Below are positions 1 to 9,087 of a stretch of DNA of 64,000 bases, piece after piece (positions within the stretch are counted from its first letter, which is position 1; each line of letters begins with the position of its first letter). The DNA comes from Labilithrix sp. Its GTDB lineage: Bacteria; Myxococcota_A; Polyangia; Polyangiales; Polyangiaceae. The stretch is taken from positions 123,631-187,630 of the forward strand of contig JAHBWE010000020.1 of assembly GCA_019637155.1 (NCBI GenBank), given 5' to 3'. The translations under genes were made by a program, and so were the position numbers. The notes under the pieces were generated by a model, which ran no database searches, was not told the DNA's origin, and saw nothing but the letters and a program-made list of their open reading frames with translations.

Positions 1-747
1 TCCTTCTCGTGGCAGACCTCCGTCGTCGCGAACCCGAGCCCGACCGCCTTCGGCCAGCTCTTCGCCGGCTCCGCGTTCGTCGCCGCCGGCGGCTACACGA
101 CGAGCACGGAGTACGACCCCGAAGGCTTCCCGTACACGGTGACGACCCAGAGCACCGGCGTCCACCTCTCGCGCCCCGACGCCGGCGTCTATCCGAAGGC
201 GCTCGAGGCGTCATCGACGAAGCTCCCGACCGGCCTCCACGACATCACGTTCGTCACGTACGGAGGGCTCGTCTTCTTCTGGGGCGACGGCGACGCGGCC
301 ACCCAGCGGAGCCGCATCTTCGCCGCGCGCGTCGATCCCGCGACCGGCCTCGGCGCGATCGTGCCCTTGCCCGATCCGATCACGAACCCACAAGCAGGCA
401 AGGCGCACACACCGGCCACGCCGATCGCCTGCGCCGGCGAGGGGCACCTCTTCATCCTCGGCGGCGACAAGAGCGACGTCACGGTCACGGCGACGATCGA
501 CGAGCTGAACGCGACGTTGGGCCCATGGAAAGCGGGCCCGCCGCTGCCGACGACGCTGAAGGGCGCGGGCTGCGCGGTGTGGAACGGCCGCGTTCACGTC
601 CTCGGCGGCCTCGCGGGGGCGAGCAACGTCCGGAGCGATCGGATCTACTCCGCCACCGTCGCCGCCGATGGGACCATGGGCGCCTGGGTCGCCTCGCCGC
701 GCACCCTCCCCGGCCCGCGCTCGAATGTCTTCGCCCTCACCTACTGA
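1..747 (+). CDS. Kelch/beta-propeller-like protein, 3' part
   Basis: The reading frame is open from the first base, so the start lies outside the window; the visible part is 248 residues ending at TGA 745-747. It contains repeated blocks of the form FVAAGGY, LFILGGD and VHVLGGL, each followed by a small-residue loop and a later Trp (GPWKAGPPLP, GAWVASP). This is the spacing of kelch blades. Kelch propellers bind proteins or sugars and are common in secreted or surface lipoproteins of myxobacteria. No catalytic motif is visible. An alternative is a non-kelch six- or seven-bladed propeller. The gene ends about 20 bases before the next start on the same strand, but a -10-like TACGAT at 754-759 suggests the kinase downstream has its own promoter. 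Confidence 0.75.
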   Translation, partial: SFSWQTSVVANPSPTAFGQLFAGSAFVAAGGYTTSTEYDPEGFPYTVTTQSTGVHLSRPDAGVYPKALEASSTKLPTGLHDITFVTYGGLVFFWGDGDAATQRSRIFAARVDPATGLGAIVPLPDPITNPQAGKAHTPATPIACAGEGHLFILGGDKSDVTVTATIDELNATLGPWKAGPPLPTTLKGAGCAVWNGRVHVLGGLAGASNVRSDRIYSATVAADGTMGAWVASPRTLPGPRSNVFALTY

Positions 748-768
748 GGGGAGTACGATCCACCCTTG

Positions 769-2448
769 ATGATGGGTGTCGCCCCCTCGTCCGGGGGCAA
801 GCTGGGACGGTACGAGCTCCACGGCGCGATCGCGCGCGGTGGCATGGCGACCGTCTACGTCGCGCGCATGAGCGGCGCGGCCGGCTTCGCGCGCACCGTC
901 GCGGTGAAGCGTCTCCACCCTCACCTCGCGGCGGACTCGACCTTCAGCGCGATGTTCATCGACGAGGCGCGCCTCGCCGCGCGCATCCGCCACCCGAACG
1001 TCATCGACACGCTCGACGTCGTGGCCGAGGGCGGCGAGCTGTTCCTCGTCATGGACTTCGTCCTCGGCGAGACGCTCGCGAAGCTCGTTCGCGTCGCGCA
1101 GAACCGCGGGATCATGATGCCGGCGCCGGTGGTCTCGAGCATCATCATCGGCGCGCTCGAGGGCCTGCACGCCGCGCACGAGGCGACGAGCGAACGCGGC
1201 GAGCCGCTCGGCATCGTCCATCGCGACGTCTCCCCGCAGAACATCCTCGTCGCGCGCGACGGTGTCGCCCGCGTCCTCGACTTCGGCGTCGCGAAGGCGG
1301 CCGGCCGCGTGCAGGAGACCGAGGGCGGCGAGCTCAAAGGCAAGCTCGCGTACATGGCGCCGGAGCAGCTCACGCGGAAGGAGATCGATCGCCGTTGCGA
1401 CGTCTTCGCGATGGGCGTCGTGCTGTGGGAGGCGCTCACGACGAAGCGGCTCTTCGCCGGCGACGACGCGGCGAGCACGCTCTACGCGGTGATGAACGAG
1501 CCGATCACGCCGCCGAGCCAGCTCGTCCCCGGCGTCCCACCCGCGGTCGACGAGGTGGTGCTGAAGGCGCTCGAGCGCGACGTGACGAAGCGCTTCGCCA
1601 CCGCGCAGGAGATGGCGGTCGCGCTCGAAGCCGCGGTCCCGCCCGCGCCGACGCGCCACGCCGGCAAGTGGGTCGAGGAGCTCGCCGCCGACGCGCTGAA
1701 GATACGCGCGGACATCGTGCGCGCGATCGACGGCGCGGCGTCGGTGGTCCAGTCGGTCACGGTGCCGCTCGACGACCTCACCGGCGCGCAGCTCGGGCCG
1801 CCGAGCTCCGCGCGCATCGCGGCGCCGCCGACGCCGCCGCCCGGCACGGAGTCGTGGCGCCACGTCCCGAACGGCACGCCGATCGACAGCCCCGGCATGT
1901 CGGGCGTCTCCTCCGTCACGCACGCGTCCGGCGTCTCGAACGCCTCGTCGACCTCGCACGTCACGCCGCACGCGCACCTGGTGCCCGCGCCCGCCGCCGC
2001 CAACCGCGACCAGGGCGTGAAGCTGCTCGTCATCGGCGGTCTCTTCGCCGCGATCGCGATCATCGGCATCGTCATGAGCGTCGTCGCGCTCAGCGCTCGC
2101 TCGCGCGCCGCGGCCGCGGCCGCCGCGGAGGTCGAGGCCGCCGCCTCGCCCCCGGTCGTCGCCACGACGCCGACGGAGGTGCCCCCGTCCCCCGTCGTCG
2201 CGCCGAAGCCGGCGGAGCCCGCGCTGGAGCTCCCGGCCGAGACGGCCGAAACGGCCGAGACGCCCGAAGCCGCGGAGTCCGCCGACGCCGCCGCGCCCCA
2301 GGCCGCCGCGCCCCAGGCCGCGCCGGCCTACGCGAAGACCGCCAAGCCCGCGCCGAAGCCCGCCGCCGCCGCCGACTGTGCCGATCCGTTCACCGTCGAC
2401 GCGAACGGCATCAAGCGTCCGAAGCTGCAGTGCTTCGGCCCACGCTGA
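769..2448 (+). CDS. Membrane-anchored Ser/Thr protein kinase
   Basis: A eukaryotic-like (Hanks-type) Ser/Thr kinase of about 559 residues. Seen directly: glycine loop IARGGMATVY near residue 24, ATP-binding Lys in VAVKRL near 47, catalytic loop HRDVSPQN near 151, DFG near 171 and APE near 197. The loop form HRDxSPxN is frequent in myxobacterial kinases. After the kinase domain (to about 290) comes a Ser/Pro-rich linker, one transmembrane helix at about 417-440, and an Ala/Pro/Glu-rich tail ending in a short Cys-containing segment. It therefore probably has a cytoplasmic kinase and an exported tail. Start candidates are TTG 766, ATG 769 and ATG 772. TACGAT at 754-759 sits nine bases before ATG 769, which fits a near-leaderless message. 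It heads a cluster of four genes with small gaps. Confidence 0.93.
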   Translation: MMGVAPSSGGKLGRYELHGAIARGGMATVYVARMSGAAGFARTVAVKRLHPHLAADSTFSAMFIDEARLAARIRHPNVIDTLDVVAEGGELFLVMDFVLGETLAKLVRVAQNRGIMMPAPVVSSIIIGALEGLHAAHEATSERGEPLGIVHRDVSPQNILVARDGVARVLDFGVAKAAGRVQETEGGELKGKLAYMAPEQLTRKEIDRRCDVFAMGVVLWEALTTKRLFAGDDAASTLYAVMNEPITPPSQLVPGVPPAVDEVVLKALERDVTKRFATAQEMAVALEAAVPPAPTRHAGKWVEELAADALKIRADIVRAIDGAASVVQSVTVPLDDLTGAQLGPPSSARIAAPPTPPPGTESWRHVPNGTPIDSPGMSGVSSVTHASGVSNASSTSHVTPHAHLVPAPAAANRDQGVKLLVIGGLFAAIAIIGIVMSVVALSARSRAAAAAAAEVEAAASPPVVATTPTEVPPSPVVAPKPAEPALELPAETAETAETPEAAESADAAAPQAAAPQAAPAYAKTAKPAPKPAAAADCADPFTVDANGIKRPKLQCFGPR

Positions 2449-2474
2449 CGCGAGCTCGCCTATACTCGCGCTCG

Positions 2475-3266
2475 ATGAGGCTCCTTCGGGTCACCGCGCT
2501 CCTCGCCGCGCTCTCCGCGGCGTCGCCGGCGCTCGCGGACGATGCAACATGCATCCAATCCTACGAGGCGACGCAGACGCTGCGGAAGGCGTCGAAGCTG
2601 AAGGACTCGCACGCCGAGGCGGCGAAGTGCGCCGACGCCGCGTGCCCCGCCGTCCTCGTGAAGGACTGCCAGAAGTGGCTCACCGAGATCGACCGAGAGC
2701 TCGCGTCGCTCGTCTTCGAGGTGAAGGACCCGAACGGCGAGCCGCTCACGAACGTGAAGGTCACGCTCGACGGACAGCCGCTCGTCGACAAGATCGACGC
2801 GAGCCCCGTCGTCGTCGACCCCGGCACGCTCACGCTCCACTTCGAGTCGACCGACGGCAAGGGCAAGCCGGTCGATCAGACCGTGACCGTGAAGGACGGG
2901 GAAAAAGCGAAAAAGATATCCGTCACGCTCGGCGGCGCGCCGAAGCCCCCCGCCCCCGTCGCGCCGCCCGAGCGCCCGATCCCGGTCGGCGCGTTCGCGT
3001 TCGGCGGCGCCGGCGTCGTCGCGCTCGGCGTCGGCGCCGCGTTCGCGGTCCTCGGCGCCTCCGCCGAGAGCGACCTCGAGTCGTGCAAGGGCCGCTGCCC
3101 CGCCGACGACGTGAACGGCGTCTCGACGAAGTACGCCGTCGCCGACATCCTCTTCGCCGCCGGCGCCGTCTCCCTCGTCGCCGCGGCGTACATCTTCCTC
3201 ACCCGCCCCGCGTCGGCGCCCCCCACCACCGGCGCGCTCCGGCGCGGCCTCACCTTCGAGTTCTGA
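2475..3266 (+). CDS. Secreted/membrane protein with PEGA-like region
   Basis: A protein of 263 residues with a clear Sec signal peptide (LLRVTALLAALSAASPALA, cut near residue 22). A short Cys-containing region follows (CIQSY, CADAACPA, CQKW), then a beta-rich domain that starts LVFEVKDPNGEPLTNV and resembles carboxypeptidase-regulatory or PEGA folds. After a Pro-rich linker there are two C-terminal transmembrane helices (about 176-198 and 225-245) and a final LRRGLTFEF, which looks like a beta-strand end with terminal Phe. The same architecture occurs in the protein at 45760-46686. TATACT at 2461-2466 lies eight bases before ATG. Its stop is three bases from the next start. Function is unknown; the neighbours suggest a signalling or envelope role. 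Confidence 0.85.
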   Translation: MRLLRVTALLAALSAASPALADDATCIQSYEATQTLRKASKLKDSHAEAAKCADAACPAVLVKDCQKWLTEIDRELASLVFEVKDPNGEPLTNVKVTLDGQPLVDKIDASPVVVDPGTLTLHFESTDGKGKPVDQTVTVKDGEKAKKISVTLGGAPKPPAPVAPPERPIPVGAFAFGGAGVVALGVGAAFAVLGASAESDLESCKGRCPADDVNGVSTKYAVADILFAAGAVSLVAAAYIFLTRPASAPPTTGALRRGLTFEF

Positions 3267-3269
3267 TCG

Positions 3270-4637
3270 ATGGCGCTCGAAGGCTTCCAGGTCCTGCAGG
3301 AGATCCAGCCCGAGCGCGGCCGCCGGGTGTACCTCGCGCGGAGCAAGGGCGAGAAGGTCGTGATGATCCGCGTCCTCTCCGCCGACGCGCCGTCGAGCGA
3401 CATGACGACCGCGCTGACGAAGGAGGCCTCGCTCGGCGCGCGCCTCGATCACGAGGCGATCGTCCAGACGCGCTCGATGATCCTGAAGGACGACATGGTG
3501 GCGGTCGTCACCGATTTCCTCCCCGGCGTCTCGCTCCAGCGCCTCCTCCGCTTCGCCGCCGGCCGCGACGTCCGCCTCCCCGACGTATGTGCATATTACA
3601 TCCTCGAGCGCGTCCTCGCCGCGCTCGCCGCCGCCCACGGCACGAAGGGCGAGCCGATCCTCCACCGCGCGGTCGCGCCCGAGAGCGTCATCGTCGGCTG
3701 GGACGGCACGGTGAAGCTCGCCGACTTCGGGCTCGCGCGCATGCGCCAGATCGTCGGCGGCCCGATCGCGACGGACGAGGCGTCGACGCTGATGGCGCCG
3801 GAGGGCACCCGCGGCGAGAAGCTCGACGCGCGGAGCGACGTGTTCCTCGCCGGCCTCCTCGCGGTGCGCCTCCTCACCGGGCGCACGCCGTACGCGCGCT
3901 TCCGCGCCTCGAAGGCGGAGCACATCCTCGCGATGGCGGAGGGCGAGGTCACCCCGCTCGCGAAGACGCGCCCCGACATGCCCGCCGCGCTCCGCGAAGC
4001 GATCGACACCGCGCTCGAGAAGGATCCCGCGAAGCGCACCGTCACCGCGCAGGGCCTCCTCGATGCGCTGCGGTCGAGCACCGAGACCGGCCAGGGCAAG
4101 GCCGCGCTCGCGAAGCTGCTCGGGCGCTGGCGCGAGCCGCTCGAAGGCGCGGTGACGCCGTGGGAGCGCCGCGCGTCGCTGCCGGACGACGTGCCGGAGG
4201 AGGCGGAGGGCCTGATGAAGCCCGGCACCCTCGCCCTCGCCCTCTCCGACGAGCGCCCGAGCGACGGCGCGCTGATCGCGAGCGGGAGCAAGGCCCCGCC
4301 CGAGCCATGGCAGAAGCGCGACGGCGAGGGCGAGGTCCCGACCGAGGAGGTCGCGCTCAAGCCGACCGATCCGAACACGAGCCTCTCGCGCATGGGCTCG
4401 ATCGCGCCCGACGCGCTCGTGATGCCGCTGCCGGCGATGCGGATCACGATGCCGGAGCTCCCGACCTACGGCGGGCCGCCGGTGAACGTCTCCGTCCGCC
4501 CGCCGCCGAAGCAGAGCGTGTTCTCGGGCAAGGTGCTCGCGGTGGTGCTCCTTACCGGCGCGCTCGTCCTCCTCGGCGGCGCGTTCATCCTGTTCCGCTG
4601 GCTGCTCACGCCGCCGGGGCCGCCGCCGAAGCGCTGA
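3270..4637 (+). CDS. Membrane-anchored protein kinase-like protein, probable pseudokinase
   Basis: The kinase fold is recognisable over about residues 5-275: KLADFGLAR holds the DFG, DARSDVFLAGLL matches the F-helix, and LTGRTPY follows. Three catalytic elements are altered. There is no glycine-rich loop (IQPERGRRVYLAR). The ATP-binding Lys is Arg (VMIRVL, residue 34). The HRD Asp is Ala (HRAVAPES, residues 132-134). Loss of both the Lys and the catalytic Asp makes phosphotransfer unlikely; in other systems such proteins act as scaffolds or ligand-binding switches. A Pro-rich linker leads to one transmembrane helix near 421-443 and a very short tail. It starts three bases after the preceding stop and ends one base before the next ATG, so it is cotranscribed with them. 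Confidence 0.88.
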   Translation: MALEGFQVLQEIQPERGRRVYLARSKGEKVVMIRVLSADAPSSDMTTALTKEASLGARLDHEAIVQTRSMILKDDMVAVVTDFLPGVSLQRLLRFAAGRDVRLPDVCAYYILERVLAALAAAHGTKGEPILHRAVAPESVIVGWDGTVKLADFGLARMRQIVGGPIATDEASTLMAPEGTRGEKLDARSDVFLAGLLAVRLLTGRTPYARFRASKAEHILAMAEGEVTPLAKTRPDMPAALREAIDTALEKDPAKRTVTAQGLLDALRSSTETGQGKAALAKLLGRWREPLEGAVTPWERRASLPDDVPEEAEGLMKPGTLALALSDERPSDGALIASGSKAPPEPWQKRDGEGEVPTEEVALKPTDPNTSLSRMGSIAPDALVMPLPAMRITMPELPTYGGPPVNVSVRPPPKQSVFSGKVLAVVLLTGALVLLGGAFILFRWLLTPPGPPPKR

Positions 4638-4638
4638 C

Positions 4639-6252
4639 ATGCAAGACCGCCGGCGCGACAGCACCTTCGTCGTGCTCATGCGCGTGACCTTCTTCCTGGT
4701 CGCGTCGGTGGTCGGCGTCGTGCTCCTCTACATGGCCGGTGAGGAGTACGGCCAGTCGAGCAGCGCCTTCAGCCGCCACCGCGAGCCGGCCGCCCCTCCG
4801 CGCGTGTTCCTGAAGGGCACGCTCCGCCAGGTCGCGACGGGAGGCACCCCGCCGCTCTGCATGGTCAATCACGAGCGCTACGGATCGTGCGGCAAGACGT
4901 CGTGCTGGAAGTACTTCGAGGGGTTCACCTCGTCGAACGCGAAGCTCGACGTGAGCTGGTCGTCGACGCCGGTCGGCTCGGAGGTGGACCTCGCGTCGGG
5001 CTTCCACTACGAGCCGTGGACGCCGCCGCGCGAGGTGAGCGACGCGAGCCGAACGGCGGAGTGGAAGCTCGTCGCCCGCCAGAACAACCTCGGCTTCGAC
5101 GAGCACCAGTTCAGGACCGGCGTCGATCGCGTCGTCGAGTACTGTCTCCCCGTCGGCGCCGAGGTCTACATCCAAGGCTGCGTCGCGCCGGACAAACCGA
5201 ACCTGATCCGCGCGTGCCCGGACGAGTCGCTCTACGGCGTCACGAGCCACGGCGGCGATCGCCAGGCGGTCATCGACGACGCCGCCGATCTCCTCGCGCG
5301 CTACGTCGGCGGCGCCGGGCTCGCGTTCCTGGTCGCCGCGCTCGTGTGGCTGCGCCCGCGGCGCGCGCTCGCGACCGCGCTCGAGGACCGCGCCGCTCCG
5401 CACCGGCGCGGGCTCGGGGCGGCGTGGGCGATCCTCGCCGTGCCGCCGCTCCTCGGCTTCTCCGTCCTCCTCATGCACGCGTCGCGGCCACCGAGCTCGT
5501 GGTCGACCGGCCGCGGCGGCTTCGCGTTCGCGCTCTCCATCTTCTGCGTGTGGCTCCTCTTCGCGCTGAGCCGCCTCCTCGAGCGGCGCCGCATGCTCCA
5601 CGCGCTCGCGCCCGTCCTCGCGACGCCGCGGAGCCCGCTCGCGACGGCCTCCGGCACCGCCGAGCTCGCGGTGCGCGCGCGCCAGCGCGGCGAAGGTCTC
5701 CGCGCGTTCATCGGCGACGACGTCGTCGCGTTCTCGCAGATCCGGATCAAGGAGGCCTACCGCAGCGGGAAGAACACGCCCGTCCGCGAGTGCGGCGTCT
5801 TCACGCCGAGCCCGGAGCTCGAGGTCGTCGACGAGAGCGGCGACGGCGTGCTCCACCTCGAGCGCTCCGTCCTCGACGTCGAGCTCCGGCGCGTGACGCT
5901 GCCCCAGCTCTCGCCGCGCTACGCCGAGCGCGGGATCGTCGTCGACCATCACCCGAGCCACGTCCACTTCATCGTCGAGGAGCAGGTGATCAAGGACGGC
6001 CAGCCGCTCTACGTCCTCGGCGACGTGAGCAAGCTCGAGATGAAGACGGAGGGCCACGGCTACCGCGACGTCCGCGGATCGCCGACGCTCGGCGGCGCCG
6101 GCTCCGCGCCGGTCCTCGTGCACGCCGGCGACGAGCGCGGCCTCATCGAGCTGCTCACGCGCGACGCGCGCTTCGCGAACAGCTACGCCGTCGTCGCGGC
6201 GATGGTCTGCACCGGCATCGGCGCGGCGCTCTTCGCGCTCGCGAGCCTCTGA
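4639..6252 (+). CDS. Multi-pass membrane protein of unknown function
   Basis: A 537-residue protein I do not recognise. An N-terminal transmembrane helix (FFLVASVVGVVLLYMAG, about 14-32) is followed by a roughly 170-residue soluble region with five or more Cys (CMVNHERYGSCGKTSC and others), probably outside the cytoplasm. Then come three hydrophobic segments (about 220-235, 262-280, 295-312), another soluble region starting VRARQRGEGLRAFIGDDV, and a last helix at about 517-535. The order resembles E3-ligase-like (GIDE) membrane proteins in which a soluble domain sits between helices, but I see no RING finger. The gene follows the kinase-like gene by one base, which suggests coupled translation and a shared signalling or envelope task. 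Confidence 0.8.
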   Translation: MQDRRRDSTFVVLMRVTFFLVASVVGVVLLYMAGEEYGQSSSAFSRHREPAAPPRVFLKGTLRQVATGGTPPLCMVNHERYGSCGKTSCWKYFEGFTSSNAKLDVSWSSTPVGSEVDLASGFHYEPWTPPREVSDASRTAEWKLVARQNNLGFDEHQFRTGVDRVVEYCLPVGAEVYIQGCVAPDKPNLIRACPDESLYGVTSHGGDRQAVIDDAADLLARYVGGAGLAFLVAALVWLRPRRALATALEDRAAPHRRGLGAAWAILAVPPLLGFSVLLMHASRPPSSWSTGRGGFAFALSIFCVWLLFALSRLLERRRMLHALAPVLATPRSPLATASGTAELAVRARQRGEGLRAFIGDDVVAFSQIRIKEAYRSGKNTPVRECGVFTPSPELEVVDESGDGVLHLERSVLDVELRRVTLPQLSPRYAERGIVVDHHPSHVHFIVEEQVIKDGQPLYVLGDVSKLEMKTEGHGYRDVRGSPTLGGAGSAPVLVHAGDERGLIELLTRDARFANSYAVVAAMVCTGIGAALFALASL

Positions 6253-6309
6253 GCCGAGCGCGCGCGGAACACCGCGAGCGCGAGCGCGTCTTGGGCTAAG
6301 CTGCGCCGC

Positions 6310-8910
6310 GTGAAAGCCACGACCGTCACGTGCCTCTTCCCGCTCGTCCTCGTCGCCGCGTGCACGCCGGCGGCCTCTCCGCAGGGCAGCGGCCCGCCCG
6401 CGATCCCGCCGCCGGTCGTCTCGAACACGCCGCCGCCGACCGCGACGCCGCGCCAGGCGTCGCCGCCCCCCGTCGTCTCGAGCTACGAGAAGCCGCCGCA
6501 GTCGATCCTCGACGTGATGCACTCGCCGCCGCCGCCGTCGCCGTACGCGAGCCCGACCGGCGAGCGCATCTTGCTCGTCACGAACGTGGAGTACCCGTCG
6601 ATCGCGCGCGTCGCGGAGCCGTTCCTGCGCCTCGCGGGCGTGCGCCTCGAGCCGCGGAACCGGAGCAAGCACGACACGCCGAACGGCTACGGCATCCGCC
6701 CATGCGCGCGCGACTACACGCTCGTCACGGTCCCCTCCGGCGAGACGAAGAAGGTCGCCCTCCCGCCGAGCGGCTGCGCGAGCCCGCCCTCGTGGTCGGT
6801 GGACGGGACGAAGTTCGCGTTCCTCAACGCCGCGACCGAGTCGGTCGAGGTCTGGGTCGGCGACGCGGCGACGGGCGAGGTCCGTCGCCTCGAGGGCGTG
6901 CGCGCGAACCCGATGCTCGATCACACGATGCAGTGGAGCGCCGATCAGAAGGCGCTCCTCGTGAAGGCGGTCGTGGAGGACGCGGGCCCGCCGCCGCCCG
7001 CCCCGCCGGTGCCGCCCGGCCCCTCGGTGCAGGAGTCCACCGGCAAGGGCGAGAGCAGCACCTACGAGACGCGCGACACGCTGCAGAACAAGCACGACGA
7101 GGACCTCTTCGACTACTACGCGACGTCGCAGCTCGTGCTCGTCGACGTCGCCGGCGGCGGGGTGAAGAAGGTGGGCAAGCCCGCGATCTACAAGGACGTC
7201 GACATGGCGCCCGACGGCGTCCACGTGCTCGTCGAGACGGTCCACAAGCCCTACTCCTACGTCACGACCGTCGAGCGTTTCCCGAAGGACGTCGGCGTCC
7301 TCGACGTGCAGAAGGGCGACGTGCACAAGCTCGCGTCGCTCCCGCTCGCCGATCGCGTCCCGGTCCACGGCGTCCCGCTCGGCCCGCGCGCCTTCAACTG
7401 GCGCTCGAACGAGCCGGCGACGCTGATCTGGGCGGAGGCGCTCGACGGCGGCGACTGGAAGCAGAAGGTCCCGCACCGCGACAAGGTGATGATGCAGAAG
7501 GCGCCCTTCACCGCGGCGCCGGTGGAGGTCACGAAGACGGAGCACCGCTTCACCGGCTTCCACTGGGGCGAGAAGCCGGACCTCGCGTTCCTCCACGAGC
7601 ACGACGAGAACCGCCACTGGCGCCGCACGTTCGTCGTGAACGTCGACCAGCCGACCGCGAAGCCGCGCCTCTTGTGGGACCTCTCGACCGACGAGAAGTA
7701 CAAGAACCCGGGCACGCTCGTGCAGCGGCCGCTCGCGAACGGCGCGTGGGTCGTGCGTCAGGACGGCGCCTCCGTGTTCCTCCGCGGCGCGGGCGCCTCG
7801 CCGACGGGCGATCGTCCCTTCCTCGATCGCCTCGACCTCGGCACCTTCAAGTCGGAGCGCCTCTTCCGCTCCGACAAGACCGCCTACGAGTCGTTCGTCG
7901 CGTTCGCGTCGCCGAAGCCGACCGAGCGCACGTTCATCTCGTGGCACCAGTCGCCGACCGATCCCCCGAACGCGTTCCTCCGCACGCCCGGCGCCGCCGT
8001 CTCCGGCGCCCCGCCCGAGGGCGAGCCCGCCTTCACGTCGACGAGCGCCCCGATTACGAAAATGCCGGATCCGGCGCCCCAGGTCCGCGCGATCAAAAAG
8101 CGGCTCGTGAAATACAAGCGCCGCGACGGCGTCGACCTCTCTTTCACGCTTTACACGCCGCCGGACTACAAAGAAGGCACGAAGGTCCCCTCCATCCTCT
8201 ACGCCTATCCGCTCGACTACGCCGACGCGAAGGCGGCGGGCCAGGTCACCGGCTCGGAGCAGACGTTCACGCGCCTCCGCCAGTTCCGCCTCCTGCTCCT
8301 CGCCGGATACGCCATTATCGACAACGCCGCATTCCCGATCGTCGGCGATCCGAAGAAGGCCTATGACACGTATCTCGAGCAGCTGACCGACGACGCGAAG
8401 GCGGCGGTCGACAAGGCGGTCGAGCTCGGCGTCGTCGACCCGGACCGCATCGGCGTCACCGGCCACAGCCACGGCGCGCTGATGACGGCGAACCTCCTCG
8501 CGCACACGAACCTGTTCCGCGCCGGCGTGGCGACGAGCGGCTCCTACAACAAGACGCTCACGCCCTTCGGCTTCCAGAACGAGCGCCGCTCGGTCTGGGA
8601 CGCGCAGTCGGTCTACATCAAGGCGTCCCCGTTCTTCTACGCCGACAAGCTGAAGCTCCCCATCCTCATCATGCACGGTGACGACGACGCGAACCCGGGC
8701 ACGACCCCGCTCCAAGCCCGCAAGCTCTTCGAAGCCATCCGCGGCAACGGCGGCACGACCCGCCTCGTGATGCTCCCCCACGAGCCCCACTGGTACACGG
8801 CCCAAGAATCGAACGAGCAATACCTCGCCGAAATGCTCCGCTGGTTCGACAAATACGTAAAAAACGCCTCCGGCCCCCGCCCCCCGGCCCCCACACTGCC
8901 GAAGAAGTAG
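6310..8910 (+). CDS. S9 family (prolyl oligopeptidase-type) peptidase lipoprotein
   Basis: An 866-residue serine peptidase of family S9. A GTG start gives a lipoprotein signal with lipobox LVAAC, then a long Pro-rich spacer, a beta-propeller region with WSVDG and WSADQ blades (about 90-570), and a C-terminal alpha/beta-hydrolase domain. The nucleophile is Ser720 in GHSHG; the acid is in HGDDDANPG (about 791-793) and the base is in PHEPHW (His827). Family members cut short peptides and the propeller limits access. The lipobox implies envelope location, perhaps peptide scavenging by a predator. TAAGCT at 6297-6302 lies seven bases before GTG. A tract of A/T-ending codons marks 8041-8180 and 8300-8345, at the start of the hydrolase domain. 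Confidence 0.93.
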   Translation: MKATTVTCLFPLVLVAACTPAASPQGSGPPAIPPPVVSNTPPPTATPRQASPPPVVSSYEKPPQSILDVMHSPPPPSPYASPTGERILLVTNVEYPSIARVAEPFLRLAGVRLEPRNRSKHDTPNGYGIRPCARDYTLVTVPSGETKKVALPPSGCASPPSWSVDGTKFAFLNAATESVEVWVGDAATGEVRRLEGVRANPMLDHTMQWSADQKALLVKAVVEDAGPPPPAPPVPPGPSVQESTGKGESSTYETRDTLQNKHDEDLFDYYATSQLVLVDVAGGGVKKVGKPAIYKDVDMAPDGVHVLVETVHKPYSYVTTVERFPKDVGVLDVQKGDVHKLASLPLADRVPVHGVPLGPRAFNWRSNEPATLIWAEALDGGDWKQKVPHRDKVMMQKAPFTAAPVEVTKTEHRFTGFHWGEKPDLAFLHEHDENRHWRRTFVVNVDQPTAKPRLLWDLSTDEKYKNPGTLVQRPLANGAWVVRQDGASVFLRGAGASPTGDRPFLDRLDLGTFKSERLFRSDKTAYESFVAFASPKPTERTFISWHQSPTDPPNAFLRTPGAAVSGAPPEGEPAFTSTSAPITKMPDPAPQVRAIKKRLVKYKRRDGVDLSFTLYTPPDYKEGTKVPSILYAYPLDYADAKAAGQVTGSEQTFTRLRQFRLLLLAGYAIIDNAAFPIVGDPKKAYDTYLEQLTDDAKAAVDKAVELGVVDPDRIGVTGHSHGALMTANLLAHTNLFRAGVATSGSYNKTLTPFGFQNERRSVWDAQSVYIKASPFFYADKLKLPILIMHGDDDANPGTTPLQARKLFEAIRGNGGTTRLVMLPHEPHWYTAQESNEQYLAEMLRWFDKYVKNASGPRPPAPTLPKK

Positions 8911-9036
8911 CTACACGCGAGCGCGCAACCACACGTTCTTCAATAAGGGCCGCACGCGATCGATGCAAACCGCGGCGGTGCCCTCGCGCGCGACCTCTTC
9001 CACGCGTACCCGGTCACGCTGCTGACCGCCGAATCG

Positions 9037-9064
9037 TTGCGATCCCAATGATTCCGGATAGGAT
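9037..9064 (+). promoter_or_regulatory. Candidate sigma-70-type promoter
   Basis: TTGCGA (9037-9042) and TAGGAT (9059-9064) are separated by 16 bases, upstream of the kinase start at 9088. The 177-base gap 8911-9087 shows no gene or strong hairpin. A G-run at 9076-9080 could act as ribosome site. Assignment is by consensus similarity only. Confidence 0.4.
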
Positions 9065-9087
9065 TTCGTACACGCGGGGGAACATCG

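Noticed and set aside
9..2474. Long plus-strand frame in front of the secreted protein
   Set aside because: Arg-rich shadow of the kelch-like and kinase genes; only the part from ATG 2475 has a signal peptide and domain character.
4606..8820. Minus-strand open frame of about 1400 codons
   Set aside because: It is antisense to the membrane-protein and S9 peptidase genes. Its translation is Arg/Ala/Glu-rich without motifs, as expected where GC-rich codons remove stops.
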